NCBI GenBank assembly: GCA_013285445.1
Contig: CP053448.1
Span: 3,145,530 to 3,209,529, forward strand
Reading direction: 5' to 3'
Length of the DNA stretch: 64,000 nt
From: Pseudomonadota bacterium
Lineage (GTDB): Bacteria > Pseudomonadota > Gammaproteobacteria > Xanthomonadales > Wenzhouxiangellaceae
A program made the position numbers and the translations under genes. The notes below the pieces were generated by a model that searched no databases, had not been told where the DNA came from, and was given only the letters and a program-made list of their open reading frames with translations. Below are positions 19,946 to 29,000 of this stretch, piece after piece (positions within the stretch are counted from its first letter, which is position 1; every line of letters begins with the position of its first letter).

Positions 19946-20896
19946 ATGAGCCCCGAACTCATGCACATCTACCAGCACCTGGCCAACGGTGAATGTCTCA
20001 ACGGCGCCGCGCTGGCCGAAGAACTGGGCATCACCCGGGCGGCCATCTGGAAACGCATCCGGGCGTTGCGCCAGCTGGGCCTGGCGATCGGCGGTTCGGC
20101 CGGAGAAGGCTACCGCCTGGCACAGCCCATCGAACCCCTGAACGCAAGCCTCATCGCCGCCGAAACCACGTATGCCGGCGTCGATCTGCAGGTTGCCGGT
20201 GCCGTCGCATCGACCAACCGGCAGCTGATCGGGCAAGGCACGCCGCACGCCACCGCACTGGTTGCCGAAGCACAGACGGCAGGCCGTGGTCGGCGCGGCC
20301 GTGGCTGGTCCTCGCCGCTGGGCGGCGGTGTCTACCTCTCGCTGGGCTGGCGGTTTGAGAGCGGACTCGCCGGACTGGCGCCCCTGAGCCTGGTGGTGGG
20401 GGTGACCGCCGCAGGCCTGCTGCGCGGCCTGGGCCCGGCTGCCGTTCAGGTCAAGTGGCCCAATGACCTGGTCATCGGTAACGCGAAACTGGGGGGCTGC
20501 CTGGTCGAGGTCAGCGGCGCAGCTGAAGGACCCTGCCGCGCCGTGGTCGGCTGCGGTATCAACCTGATTGCGCCTGACCCTGCGACGATCGACCAGCCCT
20601 GCACGGGGCTGATGGTCCACGGCTGCCCGATCGGGCGCAATGTCCTGGCAGGCCGGCTGATCGACGCCCTGGCCCGGGCGCTGGCGACCTTCGACCGGAC
20701 CGGCTTCGCGCCGTTTCATGGTCAGTGGAATCGCCTCGACGCGCTAAGGGATCGCCGGGTCCGGGTCGAGCGTGCCCAGGATGAAACCATAGACGGTGTG
20801 GCCGCCGGAGTTGATTCCAGCGGGCGGCTTCTGATCCGGTCTTCGGCCGGCACCCTGCCAATCGCCGGTGGTGAGGTCAGCGTTCGTGCCGACTGA
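19946..20896 (+). CDS. birA: Bifunctional biotin-protein ligase / biotin operon repressor
   Basis: A 316-residue protein. Residues ~1-60 form a winged helix (GAALAEELGITRAAIWKRI). The catalytic BPL domain follows with AEAQTAGRGRRGRGWSSP, VKWPNDLVIGNAKLGG and the C-terminal SH3-like part. It attaches biotin to biotin carboxyl carrier protein and may repress biotin genes. bioC, ~3 kb downstream, is a likely target; no bio operator was recognised. It overlaps coaX. Confidence 0.94.
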   Translation: MSPELMHIYQHLANGECLNGAALAEELGITRAAIWKRIRALRQLGLAIGGSAGEGYRLAQPIEPLNASLIAAETTYAGVDLQVAGAVASTNRQLIGQGTPHATALVAEAQTAGRGRRGRGWSSPLGGGVYLSLGWRFESGLAGLAPLSLVVGVTAAGLLRGLGPAAVQVKWPNDLVIGNAKLGGCLVEVSGAAEGPCRAVVGCGINLIAPDPATIDQPCTGLMVHGCPIGRNVLAGRLIDALARALATFDRTGFAPFHGQWNRLDALRDRRVRVERAQDETIDGVAAGVDSSGRLLIRSSAGTLPIAGGEVSVRAD

Positions 20897-21623
20897 TCTG
20901 CTCATTGACATCGGGCACTCGCGCATCAAGTGGGCCTGCGCTGTCGACGGCCGCCTGGTCATCGAAACGGCCGGACAGGCCGGTGTGGGCCTCTTCGAGC
21001 AACTCGAGCAGATCGTTCGGCGGCACGCGCCGGTCCGGCGCGCCGTGCTGTGCGCACAGTCCCGGCGAGCCACAGTCGAAGCGATCACTGCCCGCCTGGC
21101 CCAATGCCAGGTGGATATCGATATCATTGCAAGCGGCGACCGGCTTCTGCCGGTGACCCCGGCTTACCCCGGTCTGGGTTGTGATCGCTGGCTGGCGCTG
21201 CAGTGGCCCTGGCAGCAAAGCCGTGGCGCGCTGCTGGTGGCCGACTGCGGCAGCGCACTGACCATCGATCTGGTCGACACCTCCGGCCGGCATCTTGGAG
21301 GCTGGATCATGGCCGGTCTGCATGCCGCACGCGACGGACTGCTCGCGCGTGCGCCGGGCCTGGCCGGCGAGCCCTGTGGTGAGTTTATGGCTGGACGGCC
21401 GGCACGGACCACCGCTGCAGCGGTGGCCGCCGGTGGCTGGCTGCAGCTTGCCGGGGCGATTGAGTTCGCCTGCGATCGCGCCGGCGGGTTGCTGGACGAC
21501 CACATCGACGTGTGGATCACCGGCGGCGACGCGCCAGGGCTGGCCGGCGTATTGCGGCAGCCGGCGCATCATGATCCATATCTGGTACTGCGAGGACTGG
21601 CAATGGCGGCAAAAACGACATGA
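20886..21623 (+). CDS. coaX: Type III pantothenate kinase
   Basis: A ~245-residue ASKHA-fold kinase that phosphorylates pantothenate in the first step of CoA synthesis. LLIDIGHSRIKWA is the phosphate-1 motif, GCDRWLALQ the substrate motif, and VADCGSALTIDLVD the phosphate-2 motif, with the second catalytic Asp. GTG 20886 places the conserved motif near the N terminus; GTG 20868 is an alternative. It overlaps the end of birA. birA-coaX-SPOR is a known gammaproteobacterial arrangement. Confidence 0.92.
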   Translation: MPTDLLIDIGHSRIKWACAVDGRLVIETAGQAGVGLFEQLEQIVRRHAPVRRAVLCAQSRRATVEAITARLAQCQVDIDIIASGDRLLPVTPAYPGLGCDRWLALQWPWQQSRGALLVADCGSALTIDLVDTSGRHLGGWIMAGLHAARDGLLARAPGLAGEPCGEFMAGRPARTTAAAVAAGGWLQLAGAIEFACDRAGGLLDDHIDVWITGGDAPGLAGVLRQPAHHDPYLVLRGLAMAAKTT

Positions 21624-22285
21624 ATCCATCGCGCTGGCGCTGGCCCGCAATCGCCTTGCTGGCGGTCAACCTGGTGCTGCTGGTGAGCTGGCTGTTTTCC
21701 AGCCCGCCCGAACCGATACACCAGGATATTCGGCCGCTGGATCCGGCACTGCCGCGCGCCGAACTGGTCACGCAGGTCAGGTCGAACGAACAGCGCCCGG
21801 CTGGCTGCTACACCATCGGCCCGCTGGCCACGCTGCTGGCCCAGCAGCGGGCTGTTGATCGGCTGCGCCCGTTCACGAACCGACTGCGCACCCGCCAGAC
21901 CGAGGCCGACCGCGACCGCGGCTGGTGGGTCTACCTGCCAGCCAGCTCGCGTAACGAGGCCATGACGCTGACGCGTCGACTGGCGGAGCGCGGCGTGGAG
22001 GACTACTATGTGGTGGCCGGCGGCGCGCTGGAAAACGCGGTCTCGGTCGGACTCTATGAACAGATCGAAAATGCGCGCCAGCGCCAGAGACAGATTCGTG
22101 AACTGGGCTTCAACGCCCAGCTCGAGGTCAGGCGAGAAACCGTCCCGCAGTTCTGGGTTGACTATCAGGTCAGTAACGACGGTGAGCCACCCTGGCGCTT
22201 TATCATGCGCGCCTCCCCCGGGGCGCAGCGCCTCGAGATCCCGTGCTTCGAGCCTGATCCGACGGCACCCGACGAACCCGCATGA
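21620..22285 (+). CDS. SPOR-domain membrane protein
   Basis: A 221-residue protein with one N-terminal membrane span (WPAIALLAVNLVLLVSWLF) and a SPOR-like domain at ~95-170 (GWWVYLPASSRNEAMTLTRR, VEDYYVVAGG, AVSVGLYEQIENARQRQ). SPOR domains bind peptidoglycan strands lacking peptides at division sites. ATG 21620 overlaps the coaX stop by 4 nt, and its own stop overlaps ubiA by 4 nt. Confidence 0.85.
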   Translation: MNPSRWRWPAIALLAVNLVLLVSWLFSSPPEPIHQDIRPLDPALPRAELVTQVRSNEQRPAGCYTIGPLATLLAQQRAVDRLRPFTNRLRTRQTEADRDRGWWVYLPASSRNEAMTLTRRLAERGVEDYYVVAGGALENAVSVGLYEQIENARQRQRQIRELGFNAQLEVRRETVPQFWVDYQVSNDGEPPWRFIMRASPGAQRLEIPCFEPDPTAPDEPA

Positions 22286-23163
22286 TCGAGTTCAGGCTGC
22301 GCGCACGACTGTTTGCCGGCTCAGCCGGCCCCTGGCTGCGCCTGATGCGCTTCGACCGGCCGATTGGCTTCGCGCTGCTGCTGTGGCCGACCTGGCTGGG
22401 CCTGTGGTTTGCCGCCGGCGGTCTGCCTTCGCCCGGCAACCTGACCATCTTCACGCTCGGCGTAATCGTGATGCGCTCGGCCGGCTGTGTCATCAACGAT
22501 TTCGCCGACCGGCACCTCGACCCCAAAGTCGAGCGCACCCGGTCCCGGCCAATTGCCGCCGGAGAGATCACGCCGCGCCAGGCACTCGGGCTTTTTTTCG
22601 TTCTGCTGGCCGTTGCGCTGGTGCTGGTCAGCCTGACCAACCGCCTGACCATTCTGCTGGCCTTCGGCGGTGCGGCACTCACGGCCACCTATCCGTTCTT
22701 CAAGCGCTTCACCCATTTTCCCCAGCTGGTGCTGGCTGCCGCGTTCAGCTGGGCCATACCCATGGCGTTTGCTGCCGAAGCCGGCAGCCTGCCCGCGCTA
22801 GCCTGGTGGTTGTTTGCCGCCAATTTTGTCTGGACGGTGATTTACGACACCGAATACGCGATGGCCGACCGCCGCGATGACCTTATCGCCGGAGTGAAAT
22901 CCGCAGCCATCGCATTCGGGCAGGCCGACGTGATGGTCATCGCTGCCCTGATGGGCTTGTTCACGGCGCTGCTGCTGCTCATCGGCAGTCAGTATCTGCC
23001 CCAACCGGCCTGGTGGACTGCGGTGGCCCTGGTCTTTGCGCATTTCCAGGTGCAGCTGTGGCGCATTCGGGAGCGCAAACCGGACGCCTGCTTCAAGGCG
23101 TTCCTGAGCAACCACTGGGTCGGTCTGATCCTGTTCTGCGGCGCCGCACTGTCGCTTCTTTAG
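22282..23163 (+). CDS. ubiA: 4-hydroxybenzoate polyprenyltransferase
   Basis: A 293-residue polytopic enzyme that prenylates 4-hydroxybenzoate in ubiquinone synthesis. Both Asp-rich motifs are visible: NDFADRHLDPKVERTRSRP and DTEYAMADRRDD. About eight hydrophobic segments match the family. It is the last gene of the operon starting at 17256, convergent with comF 14 nt away. A ubiM-like hydroxylase gene occurs at 35163. Confidence 0.95.
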   Translation: MIEFRLRARLFAGSAGPWLRLMRFDRPIGFALLLWPTWLGLWFAAGGLPSPGNLTIFTLGVIVMRSAGCVINDFADRHLDPKVERTRSRPIAAGEITPRQALGLFFVLLAVALVLVSLTNRLTILLAFGGAALTATYPFFKRFTHFPQLVLAAAFSWAIPMAFAAEAGSLPALAWWLFAANFVWTVIYDTEYAMADRRDDLIAGVKSAAIAFGQADVMVIAALMGLFTALLLLIGSQYLPQPAWWTAVALVFAHFQVQLWRIRERKPDACFKAFLSNHWVGLILFCGAALSLL

Positions 23164-23177
23164 AGGGCCGGCGGGTC

Positions 23178-23891
23178 TCAGGCGCGGGCAATCACCCAGA
23201 CCTCGACGTAGTCGACGCCGGCCTGCTTGAGCGCCCGGGCGCAGGCGTTCAGCGTCGAACCGGTGGTCATGACGTCGTCGATCAGGGCCACGCTGCGGGC
23301 CTGCAATGCGCCGGGCAGCGCACGGAAAGCGCGCTGGACGTTGCTCCGGCGCCGGGCTGCCGCCAGCGTCGACTGAGCCGGCGTGGCGCGAATCCGACTG
23401 AGCATTCGCTCGACCGGAATGCCGCCCAGTGCCCGGCCCAGGTCTGCAGCCAGCAGCTCGGACTGGTTGAAACCGCGCCACAACAGCCGACGCCAGTGCA
23501 GCGGCACCGGCACCAGCGCGTCAGGACGCTGCACACCGACGGCCAGCAGGCGGCGCGCGGTCAGCTCAGCCAACAGGCGACCGGCAGCCAGGTCACGACG
23601 AAACTTGAAACGCTGCACCAGTGACTCGATCTCGTCACGATAGGCAAAGCCTGCCCGGCAGCGGTCAAAGGCCGGCGGCCGTCGCTGGCAGTGACCGCAG
23701 CGGGCAACGGTATCGGCAAGCTCCAGCCCGCAGCGCCGACAGCCCGGCATAGCAGCCGGAAGTCCGGCTTCACAGCCGGCGCAACAATCCAGGCGACCGC
23801 GCCCGCTGCCGCCGCAGATCAGGCATACTGGCGGCAGAAGCAAGCGCCGCAGTGCAGTCAGCCCCTGACGGGCATCGGCCAGTGTCAGCAT
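23178..23891 (-). CDS. comF: ComF family phosphoribosyltransferase-like protein
   Basis: A 237-residue protein with an N-terminal Cys-rich zinc-binding region (CLICGGSG, CCAGCEAG, CRRCG, CGHC) and a C-terminal PRTase fold whose PRPP loop is VALIDDVMTTGST. ComF proteins support DNA uptake in naturally competent bacteria, and the family is widespread beside biotin genes. It is divergent from bioC across 31 nt. In many gammaproteobacteria comF is followed by bioB-bioF-bioH-bioC; those intermediates are absent here. Confidence 0.92.
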   Translation of the reverse strand: MLTLADARQGLTALRRLLLPPVCLICGGSGRGRLDCCAGCEAGLPAAMPGCRRCGLELADTVARCGHCQRRPPAFDRCRAGFAYRDEIESLVQRFKFRRDLAAGRLLAELTARRLLAVGVQRPDALVPVPLHWRRLLWRGFNQSELLAADLGRALGGIPVERMLSRIRATPAQSTLAAARRRSNVQRAFRALPGALQARSVALIDDVMTTGSTLNACARALKQAGVDYVEVWVIARA

Positions 23892-23922
23892 CGACCCGAA
23901 ACCACCTGTCTACCTGACCCTC

Positions 23923-24769
23923 ATGGTACCCAAATCACACAGCCGCACCGCCGCGCCCGAACACCGGCGGCGTCATCCGGGTCAGGCGGGAGCGGATTTT
24001 GATCGCCGCGCTGTCGTCTGCCAGACGGTCGGTGAACGGCTGCTGGAGCGACTGGACGGCCTGCGCTTCCAGCCACGACGCATTGTCGAGATTGGTTGCG
24101 CCACGGGCCGCCAGACGCTGGCGCTGCGGGAGCGCTACCCGGATGCCGACCTGATCGCCCTGGAGGCGCAGCCGGACTGGCTGACCGCGGCCCGGCGCCG
24201 CCGCGGTCGATGGCGACGGCGGTTTTTGCTGGTCAAGGCCAGCGGCGCGGGCGCTGCCGCTGGCCGAGCACAGTGTCGACCTGGCCTTCGCCAACTTCTG
24301 GCTGCACCGCTCAAGCGACCTTGGCGAGTCGCTGGATGGCCTGCGGCGCATCGTTCGACCTGGCGGACTGATTCTGCTGACGCTGCCCGGACTCGACCTG
24401 TTTCGCGAACTGATCGAGCGCGGTGCGCAGATCGAACCCGATCATCGCGTCGAGGCACAGCGCCTCGGCGATGCGCTGATCCGGGCGGGTTTCCAGGAAC
24501 CGGTACTCGATACCGACTGGCTCACCGTTCGCCACAACAGCGTTGCGGAACTGGTGGCCGACCTGGAGGCATCCGGCTTTCGGTGCCGGCTGCCGGATGC
24601 CCTGGAGCGAGCGCCTGGTCGCGACGGCCGGCCCGGAGACGATCTGGCAATCACCTGGGAAATCGTCTACGCCTCGGCCTGGGCGCCCGAGGAGGGTCAA
24701 CCGATTCGCAGTGCCGAAGGCGAAACGGCGAGCATTTCGCTGGCCAATCTGACCATCCGTCGCCGTTGA
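23923..24769 (+). pseudogene. bioC: Malonyl-ACP O-methyltransferase BioC, interrupted by one frameshift
   Basis: BioC methylates malonyl-ACP to start pimelate synthesis for biotin. The first frame carries VGERLLERLDGL and the SAM motif IVEIGCATGRQTLALRERYP. After FLLVKAS the homology jumps one frame to ALPLAEHSVDLAFANFWLHR, then IVRPGGLILLTLPG and the rest to TGA 24769. One surplus G near 24244-24245 restores a continuous S-A-R-A-L-P-L reading. It could be a true mutation or a sequencing/assembly error at a GC-rich run. If real, biotin synthesis would fail unless another methyltransferase replaces it. Confidence 0.82.
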
Positions 24770-24798
24770 AGGCACATGCCGGTCGCCCTCGGCCAAAC

Positions 24799-24834
24799 GA
24801 AAAAAACCGGCACCCGCCTGAGCAAGCGCCGGTC
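24799..24834 (-). terminator. Intrinsic terminator, minus-strand orientation
   Basis: On the minus strand ACCGGC and GCCGGT (24828-24833 and 24806-24811) form a stem with a 16-nt loop, followed by TTTTTT (24801-24806). It lies downstream of the IS30 element and probably served the regulator gene upstream before the insertion. It may also stop read-through from bioC. Confidence 0.55.
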
Positions 24835-24947
24835 TTCCCCTTCCCTGACGTGGTGCGTCCCGTTGCTGGTCACCGGGCAGGCTGCCACACCCCGACCGGC
24901 GTTTTTCTTTGCCACGGTCACACCCGGTGACCATCGCAATATCAACA

Positions 24948-24972
24948 CTTGGTTTCAACTACGAAGTGCAAC
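24948..24972. repeat. IS30 left terminal inverted repeat
   Basis: CTTGG, a mismatch, TTCAAC, two mismatches, CGAAGTGCAAC: it pairs with 26000-26024 at 22 of 25 positions. Confidence 0.88.
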
Positions 24973-25932
24973 GGTTAACTTCTCTCGCTTATTGTAAGCA
25001 ACTTCGTTTGGCGTCAGGTACCCATTGCACTTCCTTGGTCGGTTGTTGATGCGATGCTCGATCATTCGAATCTCGCCGCCGGTCAGTGTCTCCAGATTGC
25101 GGCTCTTGGGGAGATACTGCCGGATCAGTCCGTTGGTGTTCTCGTTGGTGCCGCGCTGCCACGAAGCATACGGGTCGGCAAAATACGTCAAACTGTTCAA
25201 GTCTTCCCCGATCAGGCGATGTTGTGAGAACTCCTTGCCGTTGTCGAATGTAATCGATCGAACAGCCTCGGCCATGGGTCCGAGACGACGCCGAAACACC
25301 TGGCGCATCGCATTGGCCGACTTGCTCGGCAGCTTGCCGATACGAAGCAATCGCGACTTGCGCTCGACCGCGGTCATGGCGGCGCCGCGATGACCTTTGC
25401 CGATGATCGTGTCGCCTTCCCAGTGGCCCATGGTCTCGCGCGTATCCACCTCCGCCGGCCGGGCCTCAATGCCCACCCGGTCGGGAATGCGGCCTCGCCG
25501 ATCGCGTCCACTGCCGTAGCGCTTGCGCCGTTTTCGTTGACACCTCAGGTGGCGCCACAGATCGCCACCGACCGCCTTGTCGGCATAGATGAACTGATAG
25601 ATCCATTCCGGCGAGATGTCGAGCGTGCCTTCCAGGGCCGCTCGAGCGCTGATTTGCTCCGGGCTCCAGTCGAGGCGAATCAGCCGGCTGAGTTCGGTCC
25701 ATTGGCGCTTGGTGATTCGGTGTCGGCATCGGCTGGCAGCCGCACGCTCGCTGGCGAACCGATCCGCCTGGCCGGGTCGATAGCCTCGCAGACCACGATT
25801 GCGAGCCAGCTCCCGCGAGACGGTGCCCGGAGAGCGGCCCAGAACACTGGCAATGCGGCGGATCGTACAGTTGGCGTCAAGCATGGCTCGAATCTGGTAA
25901 CGTTCTTCCCTGGTGAGGTGCGTATAGCTCAT
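24955..25932 (-). CDS. IS30-family transposase
   Basis: A 325-residue DDE transposase. The N-terminal helix-turn-helix opens SYTHLTREERYQIRAML and IRRIASVLGRSPGTVSREL. The catalytic domain has the first Asp in GHWEGDTIIGKG, the second in SITFDNGKEF and the Glu in RGTNENTNGLIRQYLPK, followed by NNRPRKCNGYLTPNEV. All catalytic residues are present and there is no internal stop, so it is probably active. Confidence 0.95.
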   Translation of the reverse strand: MSYTHLTREERYQIRAMLDANCTIRRIASVLGRSPGTVSRELARNRGLRGYRPGQADRFASERAAASRCRHRITKRQWTELSRLIRLDWSPEQISARAALEGTLDISPEWIYQFIYADKAVGGDLWRHLRCQRKRRKRYGSGRDRRGRIPDRVGIEARPAEVDTRETMGHWEGDTIIGKGHRGAAMTAVERKSRLLRIGKLPSKSANAMRQVFRRRLGPMAEAVRSITFDNGKEFSQHRLIGEDLNSLTYFADPYASWQRGTNENTNGLIRQYLPKSRNLETLTGGEIRMIEHRINNRPRKCNGYLTPNEVAYNKREKLTVALRS

Positions 25933-25999
25933 CGTGCAACTCCAACGTGGTGGTTAGAGTGCCGATGCTAGCGCACCTCACCTCTAACCAGTCAGTGGT

Positions 26000-26024
26000 G
26001 TTGCACTTCGCGGTTGAATCCAAG
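26000..26024. repeat. IS30 right terminal inverted repeat
   Basis: Mirror of 24948-24972 (GTTGCACTTCG ... GTTGAA ... CCAAG), followed outside by the ACA target duplication. Confidence 0.88.
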
Positions 26025-26092
26025 ACAGCTTAACGGCATTGACGAGGCCACTTTTAACCTTTTCGGACAATCGTTTGACCGCCAGCGACATT

Positions 26093-29000
26093 TCATGATC
26101 CTGACTCGCGTCGCCTGCCGTGCTGACGCCACTGGTCGGGCGGCAATCCATACTCCCGGCGAAACACTCGCGTGAAGTACTGCGGGCTGGAAAAACCGCA
26201 GTCAAACGCGATCTCACTGACGCTCTGCCGGCTGGCCAGCAGGGCTTCGCTGGCGCATCGCAGTCGATAGGCTCTCAGGAACTGGGCCGGCGTCAGGCCG
26301 GTCAGGGACTTGACCTTGCGCTGCAGCGTACGCGGTTCCAGCGATACCGCCACTGCCATCTCCCGCGCCCCCGCATCCGGATCGGCGAAATGCGCCGCGG
26401 CCCAGTCATGGAGCCGCTCGAGCAGCGCCCGGTCGCGCTGGTCGAGATCCGTCTCGCCGGCGATCGACCCACGATCCAGCGCCCGCGTCTGCTCGGCCAG
26501 TTCCCGGCGCAGGCGCTGGCGCAAGCGCTCGCGGTTGGCGATCATCCGCTCGAGCCTGAGGGTCAGTTCAGCCGGTTCAAAGGGTTTGGCCAGAAAATCG
26601 TCAGCGCTCAGCGACAGGCCCTTCAGGCGGGTTGATGTATCGCGGCGCGCCGTGAGCAGCAGCACCGGAATATGACGGGTCTCGACCGATTCACGCAGCC
26701 TGGTGAGCAATTCCAGGCCGTCCATGTGCGGCATCAGAATATCACTGACGATCACCTCGGGCGCATGGCGCTGGGCCCGATCCAGGGCCTCGCGGCCATC
26801 GGCCGCCTCGATCACCCGCCATTGCGGCGACAGCAGTTCCCGCAGATAGTCACGCAAGTCCGGGTTGTCTTCGGCGATCAGCACGCGGCGCTGTCCACTG
26901 TTCACCCCGGGCTGCTCAGGTGTTATCGCGTAGGCGGGTGGCGGCAGGTCCAGGGCATCGGCTTGCAGCACAAGCCGCCGCGGCGGCGGAGCGGCTGCGC
27001 CAACCCGCTCGCCGGCCAGGTCGACATGAAAGCAGGCGCCCTGGCCAGGCCGGCTGTCGACGCTCACCCGTCCGCCCAGCGCATTGACCGCCTCCCTGAC
27101 CAGCGCCAGGCCGATACCAGCCCCGGCGACGTGGCGCTGCTCGGTGGCCGGCACGCGATGGAAGCGCTCGAAGATCCGTTCCTGATCCCTCTGGCTGATG
27201 CCCGGCCCGCTGTCGGCCACCGTCAGACGCAGGCCGCTGCCGTGGGCGTGCAGGCGCACGATGACCCGCCCCCCGGACGGAGTGAACTTGATCGCGTTGC
27301 TGATGAGGTTTTGCAGGATCTTCTCGACCAGCTCCTGCGCACAGCGCGTCTGCCAGCCCGATTCGAGTTCGACGGTCAGGCCGATGCCGCGGCGCTCGGC
27401 CAGCGGCTCGAAGGCGCTGACGATCATCGACACGAGTGCACCCGGCGACCAGGGCCCGGTTTCTGAACGGGGCTGTTCGCTTCGCAGCCGGGCCAGATCG
27501 AGCAGCTGATCGACCAGCAGCAGCAGTTTTCGCAGGTAGCGACGCCCCAGGCTGATGGCCGACGGGTCGGCACCCTGGCGGTGCAGGCGCTCCAGGCTGG
27601 CCTGGATCAGCGTCAGGGGCGTGCGAAACTCGTGCGAGACATTGGCGAACATCGCGGTTCGCTGAGCCAGCGCCTCCCGCAGCTCGTTTGCCTGGCGGGC
27701 GACCAGGTCCCGCTGTTCGGCAAGCTCGCTCGTGCGCTGCTGCACCAGGTTGGCCAGCTCGACGCGCTTGCGAAGCTGCAGCCAGGCGAACAATCCCAGC
27801 AGCAGCAGCGATGCCAGCGTATAGCCCAGATAGGCCCAGCCGCTTTGCCAGGGAGGCGGGCGAATCGTCAACCCGGCCAGCAGATGGGGCGTCGACCACA
27901 CACCGTCACTGTTGGCCGCCTGCACAAAAAAGCGGTATTGCCCGGACTTGAGATCCGGGTAGCGAACCTGGCGCGAGTAACCGGCCTCGACCCAGCCCCG
28001 ATCGGCGCCTTCGAGCCGGTAGCGATAGCGATTGCGCTGCGGGTCGGCATAGTGCAGCCCCACATACTGGAATTCAACCGTGTTGTTGTCGTGGGCGAGA
28101 TCGAGCTGCACTACGCCTTCATGCGTCGCCGGATCCAGTCGCTGCTCGTTGATCGACAGTCCCTGCAGGTGAACCAGCGGCGGCTTGGGATGCGCCTCAA
28201 TCCGGTCGGGAAAGAAGCCGTTGACGCCGTTGATGCCGCCAAAATAGTAGCGACCGGAAGGACCGATGGCGGCCACCGTGTTGTTGAACTCGTACTCCTG
28301 CAGGCCGTCGCGCGGCGTGAAATGGCGCACCCCGGGCAGGTCCGGATCGAATCGCATCAAGCCGCGGTTGCTGCTCAGCCACAGCGCGCCATTGGCCTGC
28401 GGCAGAATGGCATAAATGGTGCGGTCGACCAGTCCGTCTGCCTCGTTGTACTGGTGCAGCGACGACACATCGGGACGGGCCGAGGGCCCGGGCAGGTCCA
28501 GCCGCAGCAAACCGCCCTCGTCGGCGCCGACCCACAGCGTCTCTGCCGGCGACTGCGCCAGCCCGTAGAAGGCCGTTCCGGCCGGCTGACCCAGCGCCTC
28601 GTGGCTCGCCTGCCACACCACCTCAAGCGTTACGGAGTCGAGCAGCGCCAGCCGCGACCGGCAGGCCACGAGCACCCGACCGTCCTCCAGCTCGAGCAGG
28701 TTGAATGCCTCGCAGGCGTCGAGCAGCGCCGGATCGGTCAGCCAGCGGGGCGGCTGGCGGGCGTTGGGCAGATCGAATACCCGAATTCCGCGAGAGGTGC
28801 CAACCAGCACCCGATCCTGCGACCGGCTGACCAGCAGCGACTGGCTGCGTGCGGGCCGTTCGGGCGAATCGACCGGACGCTGCCAGAGAATGCGGCCGTC
28901 GCTGCCGTCGACGGCCAGCAGGCTCCTGCCGCTGGACACCAGCACAACGCGCCCGCCGTGGACGGTTGCCAACCCGCAGACCCGATCGCTGGGCAGTCGG

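Larger units (their letters stand above)
24948..26024 (-). mobile_element. Complete IS30-family insertion sequence
   Basis: The element is ~1077 bp with 25-bp imperfect terminal inverted repeats (24948-24972 and 26000-26024, core CGAAGTGCAAC). ACA stands directly outside both ends (24945-24947 and 26025-26027), a 3-bp target duplication as IS30 family members make. One intact transposase gene fills it, its stop codon lying inside the left repeat. A 9-bp inverted repeat (TGGTTAGAG / CTCTAACCA, 25951-25959 and 25982-25990) lies between the right end and the transposase start and may limit read-in expression. The element looks recent. Confidence 0.9.

Noticed and set aside
23923..24010. A second frameshift near the bioC N terminus
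   Set aside because: The frame reads GADFDRRAVVCQTVGERLLERL, which matches the family without any shift.
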